DNA of 38,716 nt, taken from positions 1-38,716 of the forward strand of contig JAPPIT010000177.1 of NCBI GenBank assembly GCA_028820505.1, given 5' to 3'. The notes beneath the pieces were generated by a model. The model was given only the letters and a program-made list of their open reading frames with translations. It was not told the origin of the DNA and made no database searches. Positions 24,015 to 31,509 of the stretch are shown in pieces. Source of the DNA: Defluviicoccus sp. GTDB lineage: Bacteria; Pseudomonadota; Alphaproteobacteria; MPNO01. Position 1 is the stretch's first letter; every line of letters starts with the position of its first letter. A program made the translations under genes and the position numbers.

Positions 24015-25412
24015 TCAGTCGAGAAAATCCCGCGGATCGACGTCCGCGAGGTTGAGCGGCATCGCCGGCTCGAACCGGCCGCGCGCCGCCGCGTCCGCCG
24101 GCATCGTCGCGTCGATGACGGTCTTGGTGCCGATCCGGTACATCGCGCTCATCCCCGGCACGATGTCGGACACGTTGTCGAGCGACCAGATTCGGGTGTT
24201 GGGAATCCGGATCACGTCGCGCTCCGCATGCACCCGGGTGGTCAGCGACCAGAACACCTGCCGCAGGTCGCCCGCGTCGATGTCCTCGTCGACCGCGATC
24301 GCGAGCTTGGGGTGAAGATATGGGCTCGACAGCGCCGCCATCAGCGCCGTCTTGGCCTGGCCCTCGACGCGCGGCCGGAGCTTGAGGACGACCGCCATCA
24401 GCCCCGAGATGCCGAGAAGACGCACGTCGCGCAGGTCGAGCCCGCCTTCGACCGACTTCAGGTGGTCGGTCAGCACCGTCTCGATGCAGGTCCCGGTGAT
24501 CGACTGGGTATCGGTCATCGGGATGCCGCACTGCATCGAATAGAACATCGGCTCGCTGCGATGCGTGATCGCCTTGACCCGGAAGATCTCGGTCGAGCCT
24601 TCCATCGCATAGGTGCCGGTCGCCTCGCCGAAAGGGCCTTCCGGGGTCATGCCGGTCGGCGCGACCTCGCCTTCCAGCACGATCTCCGCCTCGGCCGGAA
24701 CCTCCATGTCGATGGTCTCGCACTTGACCATGCGGACCGGATCGCCCAGCAGCGCCCCCGCCACCGTCAGCTCGTCGAGCCCGTAGGACGAGGTGAAGCC
24801 GGCGGCGTAGTAGAGCGCCGGGTGGGCGCCGATCACCATCGCCACCGGCATCGGCTCGTCCCGCTCCTGGTACATCCGGTAGATGCGGAGCGCGTGGCGC
24901 GGGCAGATCAGGAACCCCGTCGTGTCGGGACCCAGGATCTGCATCCGGTGGATCGACATGTTGCGGATCCCGGTCTCGGGGTCCTTGAGGATCGCCATGC
25001 CGGACGCGATATAGGGCCCGGGGTCGCGCTCGGAATGCCAGACCGCCGGCAGCTTCGTGAGATCGACCTCGCCGCCCAGCTTCACCACCTCCTTCACCGG
25101 CGCCCCGGCGGCGTCGATCCCGACCGGCTCGACCGGCTTCCCGATCCGCTCGACCAGGGTCGGGATCAGCGCGTCGGTCTCGATGCCGAGCGCGATCGAC
25201 CATTTGCGGCGGTCGGCGATCACCTGGCTGCAGATCCGCCAGCCGGGGAATCCGTCGAGGTTGGAGAACAGCGCCGACTTGCCGAGCCGGTCGTAGGTCT
25301 TCCACGACAGCGCCGAGACGTTCTCGTGGGGCTGGACCGGCTTCGTGAAGTGGGTCAGCTCGCCCTGCTGCTCGAGGTTCCGGACATGGCCTCTGATCGA
25401 CTGGTCGCGCAT
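24015..25412 (-). CDS. UbiD family decarboxylase (second copy)
   Basis: A 465-residue UbiD-family enzyme, distinct from the copy at 13626-15107. It has the prenyl-FMN and catalytic signature EGPFGEATGTYA, the PAVWHSERDPGPYIASGMAI segment, and the NMSIHRMQILG region in the cofactor site. The C-terminal oligomerisation region is recognisable (DEDIDAGDLRQVFWSL). It is the first gene of an operon with the GMC oxidoreductase. Family members can decarboxylate or, in reverse, carboxylate aromatic and heteroaromatic rings. The two copies share the catalytic motif but differ widely, so they probably have different substrates. It needs prenylated FMN, for which no synthase is present here. Confidence 0.93.
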   Translation of the reverse strand: MRDQSIRGHVRNLEQQGELTHFTKPVQPHENVSALSWKTYDRLGKSALFSNLDGFPGWRICSQVIADRRKWSIALGIETDALIPTLVERIGKPVEPVGIDAAGAPVKEVVKLGGEVDLTKLPAVWHSERDPGPYIASGMAILKDPETGIRNMSIHRMQILGPDTTGFLICPRHALRIYRMYQERDEPMPVAMVIGAHPALYYAAGFTSSYGLDELTVAGALLGDPVRMVKCETIDMEVPAEAEIVLEGEVAPTGMTPEGPFGEATGTYAMEGSTEIFRVKAITHRSEPMFYSMQCGIPMTDTQSITGTCIETVLTDHLKSVEGGLDLRDVRLLGISGLMAVVLKLRPRVEGQAKTALMAALSSPYLHPKLAIAVDEDIDAGDLRQVFWSLTTRVHAERDVIRIPNTRIWSLDNVSDIVPGMSAMYRIGTKTVIDATMPADAAARGRFEPAMPLNLADVDPRDFLD

Positions 25413-25473
25413 GGGGGCTCCCGCTGGACGCCCGATCCTAGATCATTTGCCGGGCGAGGCGAACGGCCCCCTC

Positions 25474-25508
25474 GTCATTTCGACCGAGCGCAGCGAGCGG
25501 AGAAATCT
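25474..25508. repeat. Dispersed repeat of the TCATTTCGACC...GGAGAAAT type
   Basis: GTCATTTCGACCGAGCGCAG followed by CGAGCGGAGAAATCT. The ends (ATTTC/GAAAT) and the centre (CGAGCGCAGCGAGCG) are self-complementary, so it can fold. I know sequences of this type as intergenic repeats in many bacterial genomes. Only one copy is seen in this window, just upstream of the UbiD-GMC operon. Confidence 0.5.
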
Positions 25509-25542
25509 GGGGCCTATGCGGAATTTTACCCAATGCGGACGC

Positions 25543-26367
25543 TTACTTAGGTAGCCTCTTGCCGCGCCTCCATTCCCACGGCGGGATGTACTCGCCGGCA
25601 TGTATGCCTTTCTTCTCGTCCCGCGCCTTTTCCTCATCGGCAATGTACTTCTTGGAATATTTGCGGTGCGCCAGCCCGTGGCCCTGCTGCACCATCCATC
25701 TGTTCAGGTCCGTGCCGTCAGGCAGATAGCAGTAGCCTATGGCTCGCCCGTACTTGCCCAGTTCGGGTTCCAGCACGCATCGCACCCTTTTCTTGCCGAT
25801 CAGCTTCTTCAGAGCTTCGGTGGCTTCCTTACCGCAGGCGTAGGGCTTGCCCTCGGCATTTCTGCATTTCTGGTGCGTTTCCGGCGTATCCACGCCCTGA
25901 AAGCGGACGTCCAGCCGTATGGTGTCGCCGTCCACCACATGAGCCTTGCTGGTGACCGCTATCCTGTTGGGCTTATCCTTTCCTGCCTTCGCCGGCGACT
26001 GCGGAACGGCCGCCTGTCCTTGGGCCTTCGGCCTTTCCGGATCGCCTGGAGCGGCCCCGGTGCAATCGCCCTGGCCGCGCCTGGGGTGCCGGCCGCCGCT
26101 GTCCAGACATTCCGCGATGCTCCGGTAGGGCGTGAAATTCTTCGTCCGGTCGTAGTACCGGCCGCCCGGGCAGTGGCAGATCCCGGACGACGATTTCTTC
26201 GTCAGGGCAAGCGCCTCGGAGAAGACGGCATCGATGCCGAGGAATTGGGACGCGACGATGAGCGCGGCGAGGATGTACGCAACGGGACGGACGAGCGACT
26301 TCGTCGGGCGCCCGGCGTGTCGCCGCGAAGTCCGGTTGCAAGAAAGCAACTGAAACGAGAAAAACAT
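25543..26367 (-). CDS. Thermonuclease (SNase-like) domain protein with N-terminal membrane anchor
   Basis: A 274-residue protein. A hydrophobic segment (about residues 29-45) could be a signal anchor. A Cys-containing linker follows (GICHCPGGRYYD, about 60-105), then the SNase domain (about 138-262). Expected catalytic residues are present: Arg155 and Asp160 (RFQGVDTPE), Glu163 and Arg208 (YGRAIGYCY), with VVDGDTIRL as the entry strand. It probably degrades nucleic acid outside the cytoplasm. The start and upstream region are AT-rich compared with neighbours, and codon use is less GC-biased, suggesting transfer. The gene stands alone. Confidence 0.88.
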   Translation of the reverse strand: MFFSFQLLSCNRTSRRHAGRPTKSLVRPVAYILAALIVASQFLGIDAVFSEALALTKKSSSGICHCPGGRYYDRTKNFTPYRSIAECLDSGGRHPRRGQGDCTGAAPGDPERPKAQGQAAVPQSPAKAGKDKPNRIAVTSKAHVVDGDTIRLDVRFQGVDTPETHQKCRNAEGKPYACGKEATEALKKLIGKKRVRCVLEPELGKYGRAIGYCYLPDGTDLNRWMVQQGHGLAHRKYSKKYIADEEKARDEKKGIHAGEYIPPWEWRRGKRLPK

Positions 26368-26489
26368 TCTTTTATTCTCTATCGAGATTAGAATACATTT
26401 ACGAATTCCAAAGTAATGGAAATCGAATATTTGAGAATTACTATATTTCCAAAGGCGTGGCTACAGGGTTTCGGTGCCCGCCCCCATCG

Positions 26490-26520
26490 CGTCATGCCCG
26501 GACTTGTTCCGGGCATGACG
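26490..26520. repeat. REP-like perfect palindrome
   Basis: A 31-bp element whose two arms (CGTCATGCCCGGA and its reverse complement) flank a five-base centre, CTTGT. It is the same family as the units at 21807 and 21888, here as a single symmetric unit. It may act as a bidirectional transcript-end hairpin. Confidence 0.8.
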
Positions 26521-26735
26521 AGGGAGAGGCGGACGGGGAACCGGAAACGGCTAAAAAATGATCTAAAAGAGAAAAATACTCTTGACGCGGGACGCGTTCG
26601 AGGACATATTTCGCACAGTGGGGGAGTGGGGGCGCCGGAGAGTTCGACGCTCCTTACCGTTTCCGGGACCGATAACGCGGGATCGCCCGATGCGCCGTCA
26701 CCCGGCGCGCGGACGCTCGGCATTTCGGGGCGCGT

Positions 26736-26811
26736 GTTTGCCGACGGAAATGTCGACACGCGGGCCGAGTCGGCAAATGTCGACAGACCGGTCGAGTCGG
26801 CAAATGTCGAC
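26736..26811. repeat. Short tandem repeats with 27-bp period
   Basis: GAGTCGGCAAATGTCGAC occurs exactly at 26767-26784 and 26794-26811. A diverged copy, TTTGCCGACGGAAATGTCGAC-like, ends at 26757, so the period is 27 bp. Each unit contains the SalI-like palindrome GTCGAC. It lies about 110-180 bp upstream of the MetE-like gene. Function is unknown; repeated regulator sites or a decayed coding repeat are possible. Confidence 0.6.
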
Positions 26812-26918
26812 CCGGTCGCGATTTGCCTGGAGGAATCGTCACCCGCCGGTCGTCATTTCATGGCCGCCCGTGCCGTGCGTGTCGTATAGTCGCGGGCGTT
26901 GGAGAGAGGGGAGGCGTC

Positions 26919-27968
26919 GTGGAGCCGAGGATTTTGCCGACGACCGTGGTGGGCAGCTATGTCCAGCCGGACTGGCTGGTCGACCGCAACAACCTCAAGG
27001 GCAGACTGCCGCCCCGGGTGCGCGCGCGCGAGATCTGGAAGGTGCCCGAGGAGTCCCTGGAGGAGGCGCAGGACACCGCGACGCTGGCGGCGATCCACGA
27101 TTTCGAGCGCGCCGGGGTCGACATCGTCACCGACGGCGAGATCCGCCGCGAGAGCTATTCAAACCGGATCGCGACCGCGCTCGGCGGGATCGACATCGAC
27201 AATCCGGGCACCGCGATCGACCGCACCGGCCATCCCAACCCGGTGCCAAGGATCGCGGGCCCGATCCGCCGGACCCGGCCCATCGAGGTGCGCGACGCCG
27301 AGTTCCTGGTCGCCAACACCGACCGGATGACCAAGATCACCGTGCCGGGGCCGTTCACCATGACCCAGCAGGCGCAGAACGACCATTACGACAGCGCCGA
27401 GGCGGCGGCGATGGACTATGCGGCCGCGATGAACGAGGAGATCAAGGCGCTGTTCGCGGCCGGCGTCGACGTGGTGCAGCTCGACGAGCCCTACATGCAG
27501 GCGCGGCCCGAGATCGCCAAGTCCTATGCGGTGAAGGCGATAAACCGCGCGCTCGAAGGCGTCGAGGGGACGACGGCGGTTCATCTCTGCTTCGGCTACG
27601 CGCATATCGTGCACGAGCGGCCGAGCGCGTACTCGTTCCTGCCGGAGCTTGAGAACGCGGCGGTCGACCAGGTCTCGATCGAGGCGGCGCAATCCGGTCT
27701 CGATCTCGCGATCCTGGAGCGGCTTCCTTCGAAAACGGTTATCCTCGGCGTCCTGAGCCTGGGCGATCCGGAGGTGGAGACCGCCGAAACGGTCGCGGAG
27801 CGGATTCGCCGGGGGCTCGAAGTGCTGCCGCCGGAGCGTATCGTGGTCGCGCCCGATTGCGGGATGAAGTATCTCGACCGCGACACCGCGCTCGGCAAGC
27901 TGAAGGCGATGGTTGCCGGGACGGATATCGTGCGTAAGGAAATCGAAGGCCGGACGGCGGGAGAGTAA
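26919..27968 (+). CDS. Cobalamin-independent methionine synthase C-terminal (MetE-C)-like protein
   Basis: A 349-residue single-domain protein of the MetE-C/UROD-like barrel family. The start TTVVGSYVQPDWL and DGEIRRESYSNR are typical. Zinc ligands are visible as His222 and Cys224 (VHLCFGY) and Cys314 (APDCGMKYL), with Glu255 as a candidate fourth. It is about half the length of full MetE and lacks the folate-binding N-terminal half. It probably moves methyl or similar groups to or from a thiol, not necessarily homocysteine. The GTG start at 26919 follows GAGAGAGGGGAGG. It leads a four-gene operon with nitrile hydratase-type subunits five bases downstream, an unusual pairing. Confidence 0.88.
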   Translation: MEPRILPTTVVGSYVQPDWLVDRNNLKGRLPPRVRAREIWKVPEESLEEAQDTATLAAIHDFERAGVDIVTDGEIRRESYSNRIATALGGIDIDNPGTAIDRTGHPNPVPRIAGPIRRTRPIEVRDAEFLVANTDRMTKITVPGPFTMTQQAQNDHYDSAEAAAMDYAAAMNEEIKALFAAGVDVVQLDEPYMQARPEIAKSYAVKAINRALEGVEGTTAVHLCFGYAHIVHERPSAYSFLPELENAAVDQVSIEAAQSGLDLAILERLPSKTVILGVLSLGDPEVETAETVAERIRRGLEVLPPERIVVAPDCGMKYLDRDTALGKLKAMVAGTDIVRKEIEGRTAGE

Positions 27969-27973
27969 GGACG

Positions 27974-28279
27974 ATGCAGAGACAACACGACATGGGAGGC
28001 ATGCCGTCGGGTCCGGTCGACCCCGACAGCCCGCCGACCGCGCCCTGGGCCAAGCTGATCACGGCGACGGTCGGCGCGCTGCGCGAGAAGAAGCTGATGA
28101 CGGTCGACGAGATGCGCCGCGCGCTCGAGGACCTGCCGTCCGAACAGTACGACCGCGACTATTTCGAACGCTGGGCCGAGGCGCTGACCGACCTTCTGGA
28201 GGAGAAGGGTCTCGCGACGCATGACGAGATCGCGGGCCGGATGGACGAGATCCGCCGCCGGCTGGAGGGCGGGACATGA
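27974..28279 (+). CDS. Nitrile hydratase / thiocyanate hydrolase-type beta subunit, N-terminal half
   Basis: A 101-residue protein matching the helical N-terminal half of nitrile hydratase beta subunits. The pattern is REKKLMTVDEMRRALEDLP, then YDRDYFERWAEALTDLLEEK and LATHDEIAGRM. In normal nitrile hydratase this part is fused to the SH3-like half; here that half is the next gene (ATGA overlap at 28276-28279). This three-subunit layout is known from thiocyanate hydrolase and toyocamycin nitrile hydratase. Cobalt-type enzymes also have a small activator related to this region, so an activator role is an alternative. The start has AAGGA just upstream. Confidence 0.85.
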   Translation: MQRQHDMGGMPSGPVDPDSPPTAPWAKLITATVGALREKKLMTVDEMRRALEDLPSEQYDRDYFERWAEALTDLLEEKGLATHDEIAGRMDEIRRRLEGGT

Positions 28280-28578
28280 CCGCGGCAACCCCGGAAGAGC
28301 GCCGCTTCGAGGTCGGCGACGAGGTGCGGGTCGCGCTCAGCCACCCGCCCGGCCACCGGCGGACGCCGTTCTACATCCGCGGCAAGACCGGCGTCGTGGA
28401 GCGCTATTGCGGCGCCTTCCGCAACCCCGAAGAGCTCGCCTACGGGTTCGACGGCGAGCCCCGGCGGCATCTCTACCGCGTGCGGTTCCGGCAGCACGAC
28501 ATCTGGGACGGCTATGACGGCCCTGAACGGGACACGCTCGATCTGGAAATCTACCAGCACTGGCTGGAAAAGGCTTAG
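28276..28578 (+). CDS. Nitrile hydratase / thiocyanate hydrolase-type beta subunit, C-terminal (SH3-like) half
   Basis: A 100-residue protein corresponding to the C-terminal barrel of nitrile hydratase beta subunits: FEVGDEVRVALSHPPGHRRT, then PFYIRGKTGVVERYCGAF, then LYRVRFRQHDIWDGY and DTLDLEIYQHWLEKA. The Arg residues after GH and in FYIRG are in the part that contacts the metal-site loop in known enzymes. The gene starts inside the end of its partner (ATGA), so equal expression of the two beta halves is expected. The alpha-type subunit follows ten bases downstream. Confidence 0.9.
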   Translation: MTAATPEERRFEVGDEVRVALSHPPGHRRTPFYIRGKTGVVERYCGAFRNPEELAYGFDGEPRRHLYRVRFRQHDIWDGYDGPERDTLDLEIYQHWLEKA

Positions 28579-28588
28579 GAGACAGAGG

Positions 28589-29239
28589 ATGGCGGAAGAA
28601 GAACGCGGGCACGTCGAAGCCCACCACCACGACCACGAGGTCGCGCCGGAGAACCGGGACGTCGAGGAGACCGGCCATTACGAGCTGATGGCGACCGCGA
28701 TCCGCGAGCTCCTGGTCGAGAAGGGCGTCGTCACGCCCGAGCAGATCCGCGAGCAGCTCGAATTCATGGACTCGCGCGGGCCCGCGCTCGGCGCGGAGAT
28801 CGTCGCCCGGGCCTGGACCGACGAGGCGTTCAAGGAGCGGCTACTTGAAGACGGGACCGCGGCGGTGGACGAGCTCGGTATCCCGATGGCGGGCCTGGAG
28901 CTGGTCGTGGTCGAGAACACCCCGGATACGCACAACATGATCGTCTGCACGCTGTGCTCGTGCTATCCGCGCACTATCCTCGGCCTGCCGCCCGACTGGT
29001 ACAAGTCGAAGTCCTACCGCTCGCGCGCGGTGATCGAGCCGCGCGCGGTACTGGAGGAGTTCGGCACCAGCATTCCGGAGAACACCACCGTCCGGGTGCA
29101 CGACAGCAACGCCGACATGCGCTACCTCGTGCTGCCGATGCGGCCCGAGGGAACCGGGGGCTGGGACGCCGAACGGCTCGCCGGGATCGTCACCCGCGAC
29201 TGCATGGTGGGCGTGGCGCTGCCCGACGCGTCGGGCTGA
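28589..29239 (+). CDS. Nitrile hydratase alpha / thiocyanate hydrolase gamma-type catalytic subunit
   Basis: A 216-residue subunit carrying the metal-claw motif CTLCSC (Cys120, Cys123, Cys125) in VCTLCSCYPRTILGLPPDWY. Thr between the first Cys and Leu is the pattern of cobalt-type enzymes. Two of the Cys are normally oxidised to sulfenic/sulfinic acid. The conserved KSKSYRSRAVIEPRAVLEEF and DSNADMRYLVLPMRP segments are present. The N-terminus has a His-rich stretch (AHHHDHE, residues 11-17) that could bind metal. The enzyme hydrates a nitrile to an amide or hydrolyses thiocyanate to carbonyl sulfide and ammonia; sequence alone does not choose. It ends the operon begun by the MetE-like gene. 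No activator or cobalt transporter gene is adjacent. Confidence 0.9.
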   Translation: MAEEERGHVEAHHHDHEVAPENRDVEETGHYELMATAIRELLVEKGVVTPEQIREQLEFMDSRGPALGAEIVARAWTDEAFKERLLEDGTAAVDELGIPMAGLELVVVENTPDTHNMIVCTLCSCYPRTILGLPPDWYKSKSYRSRAVIEPRAVLEEFGTSIPENTTVRVHDSNADMRYLVLPMRPEGTGGWDAERLAGIVTRDCMVGVALPDASG

Positions 29240-30157
29240 TCAGGCGGCGGAGCGGCGCCGGAGCGCGCCGGGCGGGACCGTGGCGAGGTAGATGCCGCCC
29301 AGCACCAGCACGCCGCCGGTCGCGTGGTACCAGGCGATCGCCTCGCCGAGAAAGACCACCGCGAGCAGCGCGCTGAACACCGGGAAGAGGTTGCCCAGAT
29401 AGCCGGCGCTCGCCGAGCCGACGCGCACCACGCCGGCGTTGTAGAGGCTGAACGCGATGACGCTCGCGAACAGCCCGAGATAGCCCACCATCAGCAGGGT
29501 GTCCCGGTCGAAGCGCATGGCGTCGCCGAGCGCGGTCTCGACGGCGTAGGCCGGCAGGAGGGCGAGCCAGCCGAGCCCCACCGAGGCGACGACCAGCGCC
29601 ATGACGTCCATCTCCGGCGGCTTGTAGCGCAGCATGAAGGTCTGCACCGCCCAGCACAGGACGGCGGCGAGGCACCAGAAATCGCCCGGGTTGAGCGTCA
29701 GCGTCCGCAGCACCGCGAGGTCGCCGCGGACGACGACCAGCACCGCCCCGCCGATGGAGAGCACGAGCCCGCCGATCTGCCGCCCGGTAATGCCTGTGCC
29801 CGCATATACGGCGCCGAGGACGAGGATCATCAGGGGGAGGAGCGCCGCGATCAGCGACCCCTGGACGGCGGTCGTGCTCTGCAAGCCGACATAGTAGAAG
29901 GAGTTGAAGCAGGTGACGCCGACCAGACCGATGCAGACGCAATAGACCCAATGCCGCCGGAGGAGCGCGCGCTGGCGCCACAGCGTCGGGGCGTAGAGCG
30001 GCAGGAGGATCGCGAGAGCGATCGTCCAACGCCAGAAATTGACCCCGATCGGCGGCAGGTCGGTCGTCATCGCGAAACGGCCGATCGTCGTGTTGCCGCC
30101 CCAGAACAGCATGGCCACCGCGATGAAGGCTGCCCCGAGGAGGGCGTGGCGGGTCAT
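29240..30157 (-). CDS. EamA/DMT family transporter
   Basis: A 305-residue integral membrane protein with about ten hydrophobic helices in two EamA repeats (about residues 8-140 and 155-290). Typical features are GGNTTIGRFAM near the first helix, IAALLPLMILVLGAVYAGTG at the end of the first repeat, and the second-repeat ending LGEAIAWYHATGGVLVLGGI. Members export or import metabolites such as amino acids. It abuts the convergent nitrile hydratase gene (stop codons touching), so the operons end back to back. The substrate is unknown. Confidence 0.92.
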   Translation of the reverse strand: MTRHALLGAAFIAVAMLFWGGNTTIGRFAMTTDLPPIGVNFWRWTIALAILLPLYAPTLWRQRALLRRHWVYCVCIGLVGVTCFNSFYYVGLQSTTAVQGSLIAALLPLMILVLGAVYAGTGITGRQIGGLVLSIGGAVLVVVRGDLAVLRTLTLNPGDFWCLAAVLCWAVQTFMLRYKPPEMDVMALVVASVGLGWLALLPAYAVETALGDAMRFDRDTLLMVGYLGLFASVIAFSLYNAGVVRVGSASAGYLGNLFPVFSALLAVVFLGEAIAWYHATGGVLVLGGIYLATVPPGALRRRSAA

Positions 30158-30207
30158 GTAACGGACGGTAGGTTGGACTTGGTCGGCAAGCGTCCAGTTC
30201 CTTCTTC

Positions 30208-30297
30208 GTCATGGTCGGCGGAGGCCGACCGTCCACGTTTTGTTTTTTCGGGCGGCAAGGAAAAACTCGCGGATGGTCGGCCTCCGCCGACCATGAC
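30208..30297. repeat. REPIN-like inverted repeat pair
   Basis: GTCATGGTCGGCGG AGGCCGACC (30208-30230) is exactly inverted at 30275-30297, with 44 bp between. Each arm is itself a small hairpin (GGTCGGC...GCCGACC). This is the two-REP layout of a REPIN, from a family different from the ACTTGTTCC repeats. It fills the gap between the LLM gene stop and the transporter start and may end LLM transcripts. Confidence 0.8.
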
Positions 30298-30321
30298 GGC
30301 AGGGGTGCGCAGCCTGCGCGT

Positions 30322-31509
30322 TCAGCCGGCGACCGAAGCGGCGGCGCGTGGCGCCGGGGTGGCCTCCCCCAGGTGGCGGAGCTTCGGCATCACCTGGTCG
30401 GCGAACAGCGTCATGCTCTTCTCGGTCAGCTCGCGGGGCAGGGTGCCGAACTGGAGCATGCAGACCAGGTTGCCGTAGCTCATCTCGTCGAAGCGCCGGG
30501 CGAGTATCTCCGTCACGGTTTCCGGGCTGCCGCAGACGAACATGCCGTTCCCGGTCAGCGTCTCATGGGTCAGGAACTGCTCGCGCACCTTGAACTTGGT
30601 TTCCATGACGTACTTGTAGGACGCCATCGAGGAATAGCCGGGCGGCAGCTTGTACTCGGCCGGCGAGTTTATGAACTTGTTGAAGAACACCTCGATGTGG
30701 TTCGCCGCCTCGCGGTTGGCGATCTCGTCGGTCTCGGCGACATAGATCGGCAGCGCCCAGCCGAGCTGTCCGGGGCTGCATTGGTAGCCGTAGGTCTCGC
30801 ACTGGCGGGCATAGGCGTCGAGGTTGCGCTTGACCGCCTCGGCCGGGTTGAAGGTGATCAGGTAGGTGTATTTCCGGTCCGGATGGGCCGCCCACTCGTA
30901 GGTCTCTCGCGAGCCCTGCGAAGGGATCCAGATCGGCGGGTGCGGCGTCTGGTAGGGCCGGGGCCAGAGATTGACGTACTGGTAGCGGTAATGCCTGCCG
31001 TCGAAGGCGAAGGGGCCGGTCTCGGTCCAGGCGCGGACGATCAGGTCGTGCGCCTCGTGGAACCGCGCGTGGCTGAAGGACGGGTTGGCCATCGAGGCGT
31101 GGTACTCGGTGCCGAGGCCGCGCACGAAGCCGGCGATGAAGCGGCCCTCGGCGAGATTGTCGAGCATCGCGAATTCCTCCGCGATGGAGATCGGGTTGTC
31201 GGTGATCGGCAGCGCCCGACCGAGGACGCATATCGTCGCGTTCTTCACGCTCCGGGTCAGCGCGCCGGCCAGCAGGTTGGGCGCGGGCATCATCCCGTAG
31301 GCGGTCTGGTGGTGCTCGTTGACGCAGACCCCGTCGAAGCCCAGCCGGTCCGCCAGTTCCAGCTCGTCGAGATAGCGGTGGTAGAGCGGCGCCCCCTTCT
31401 TCGGGTCGTAATAGCTGTTGGGAAGGGTGAGATAGGCGCCCGGATAGGTCTTGTCGTAATCGAGGTCGAGATGCGCGTAGGGCATCAGGTGGAAGAAGAA
31501 GAACTTCAT
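30322..31509 (-). CDS. LLM class flavin-dependent oxidoreductase
   Basis: A 395-residue bacterial luciferase-like monooxygenase (TIM-barrel, FMN or F420). The N-terminus MKFFFFHLMPYAHLD is typical of the long LLM subgroup. Other family parts are GFDGVCVNEHHQTAYGMMPAP, ISIAEEFAMLDNLAEGRFI, RFHEAHDLIVRAWTETGPF and PPIWIPSQGS. It probably oxygenates an organic compound, with a flavin reductase in trans. The ATG (31507-31509) overlaps the stop of the alpha/beta hydrolase (ATGA), so they are translationally coupled and likely consecutive pathway steps. Confidence 0.92.
   Translation of the reverse strand: MKFFFFHLMPYAHLDLDYDKTYPGAYLTLPNSYYDPKKGAPLYHRYLDELELADRLGFDGVCVNEHHQTAYGMMPAPNLLAGALTRSVKNATICVLGRALPITDNPISIAEEFAMLDNLAEGRFIAGFVRGLGTEYHASMANPSFSHARFHEAHDLIVRAWTETGPFAFDGRHYRYQYVNLWPRPYQTPHPPIWIPSQGSRETYEWAAHPDRKYTYLITFNPAEAVKRNLDAYARQCETYGYQCSPGQLGWALPIYVAETDEIANREAANHIEVFFNKFINSPAEYKLPPGYSSMASYKYVMETKFKVREQFLTHETLTGNGMFVCGSPETVTEILARRFDEMSYGNLVCMLQFGTLPRELTEKSMTLFADQVMPKLRHLGEATPAPRAAASVAG

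Larger units (their letters stand above)
26368..26918. other. Long intergenic region with AT-rich patch and repeats
   Basis: This 551-bp gap has no convincing gene. It begins with an unusually AT-rich stretch (26368-26460), likely the promoter region of the SNase-like gene. It then contains a perfect REP palindrome (26490-26520), a second AT-rich patch near 26550-26580, and a 27-bp-period repeat (26736-26811). The ribosome-binding site of the MetE-like gene closes it. A plus-strand frame across 26416-26889 exists, but its sequence looks like translated repeats. Confidence 0.6.

Noticed and set aside
26736-26811. Possible CRISPR array
   Set aside because: Only two exact copies and one diverged copy with nine-base interspaces, far too short for spacers, and no cas genes.
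26416-26889. Plus-strand frame starting MEIEYLRITIFPK in the gap before the MetE-like gene
   Set aside because: It crosses a REP palindrome and the 27-bp repeats; the protein-like appearance comes from translated repeats and there is no ribosome site.
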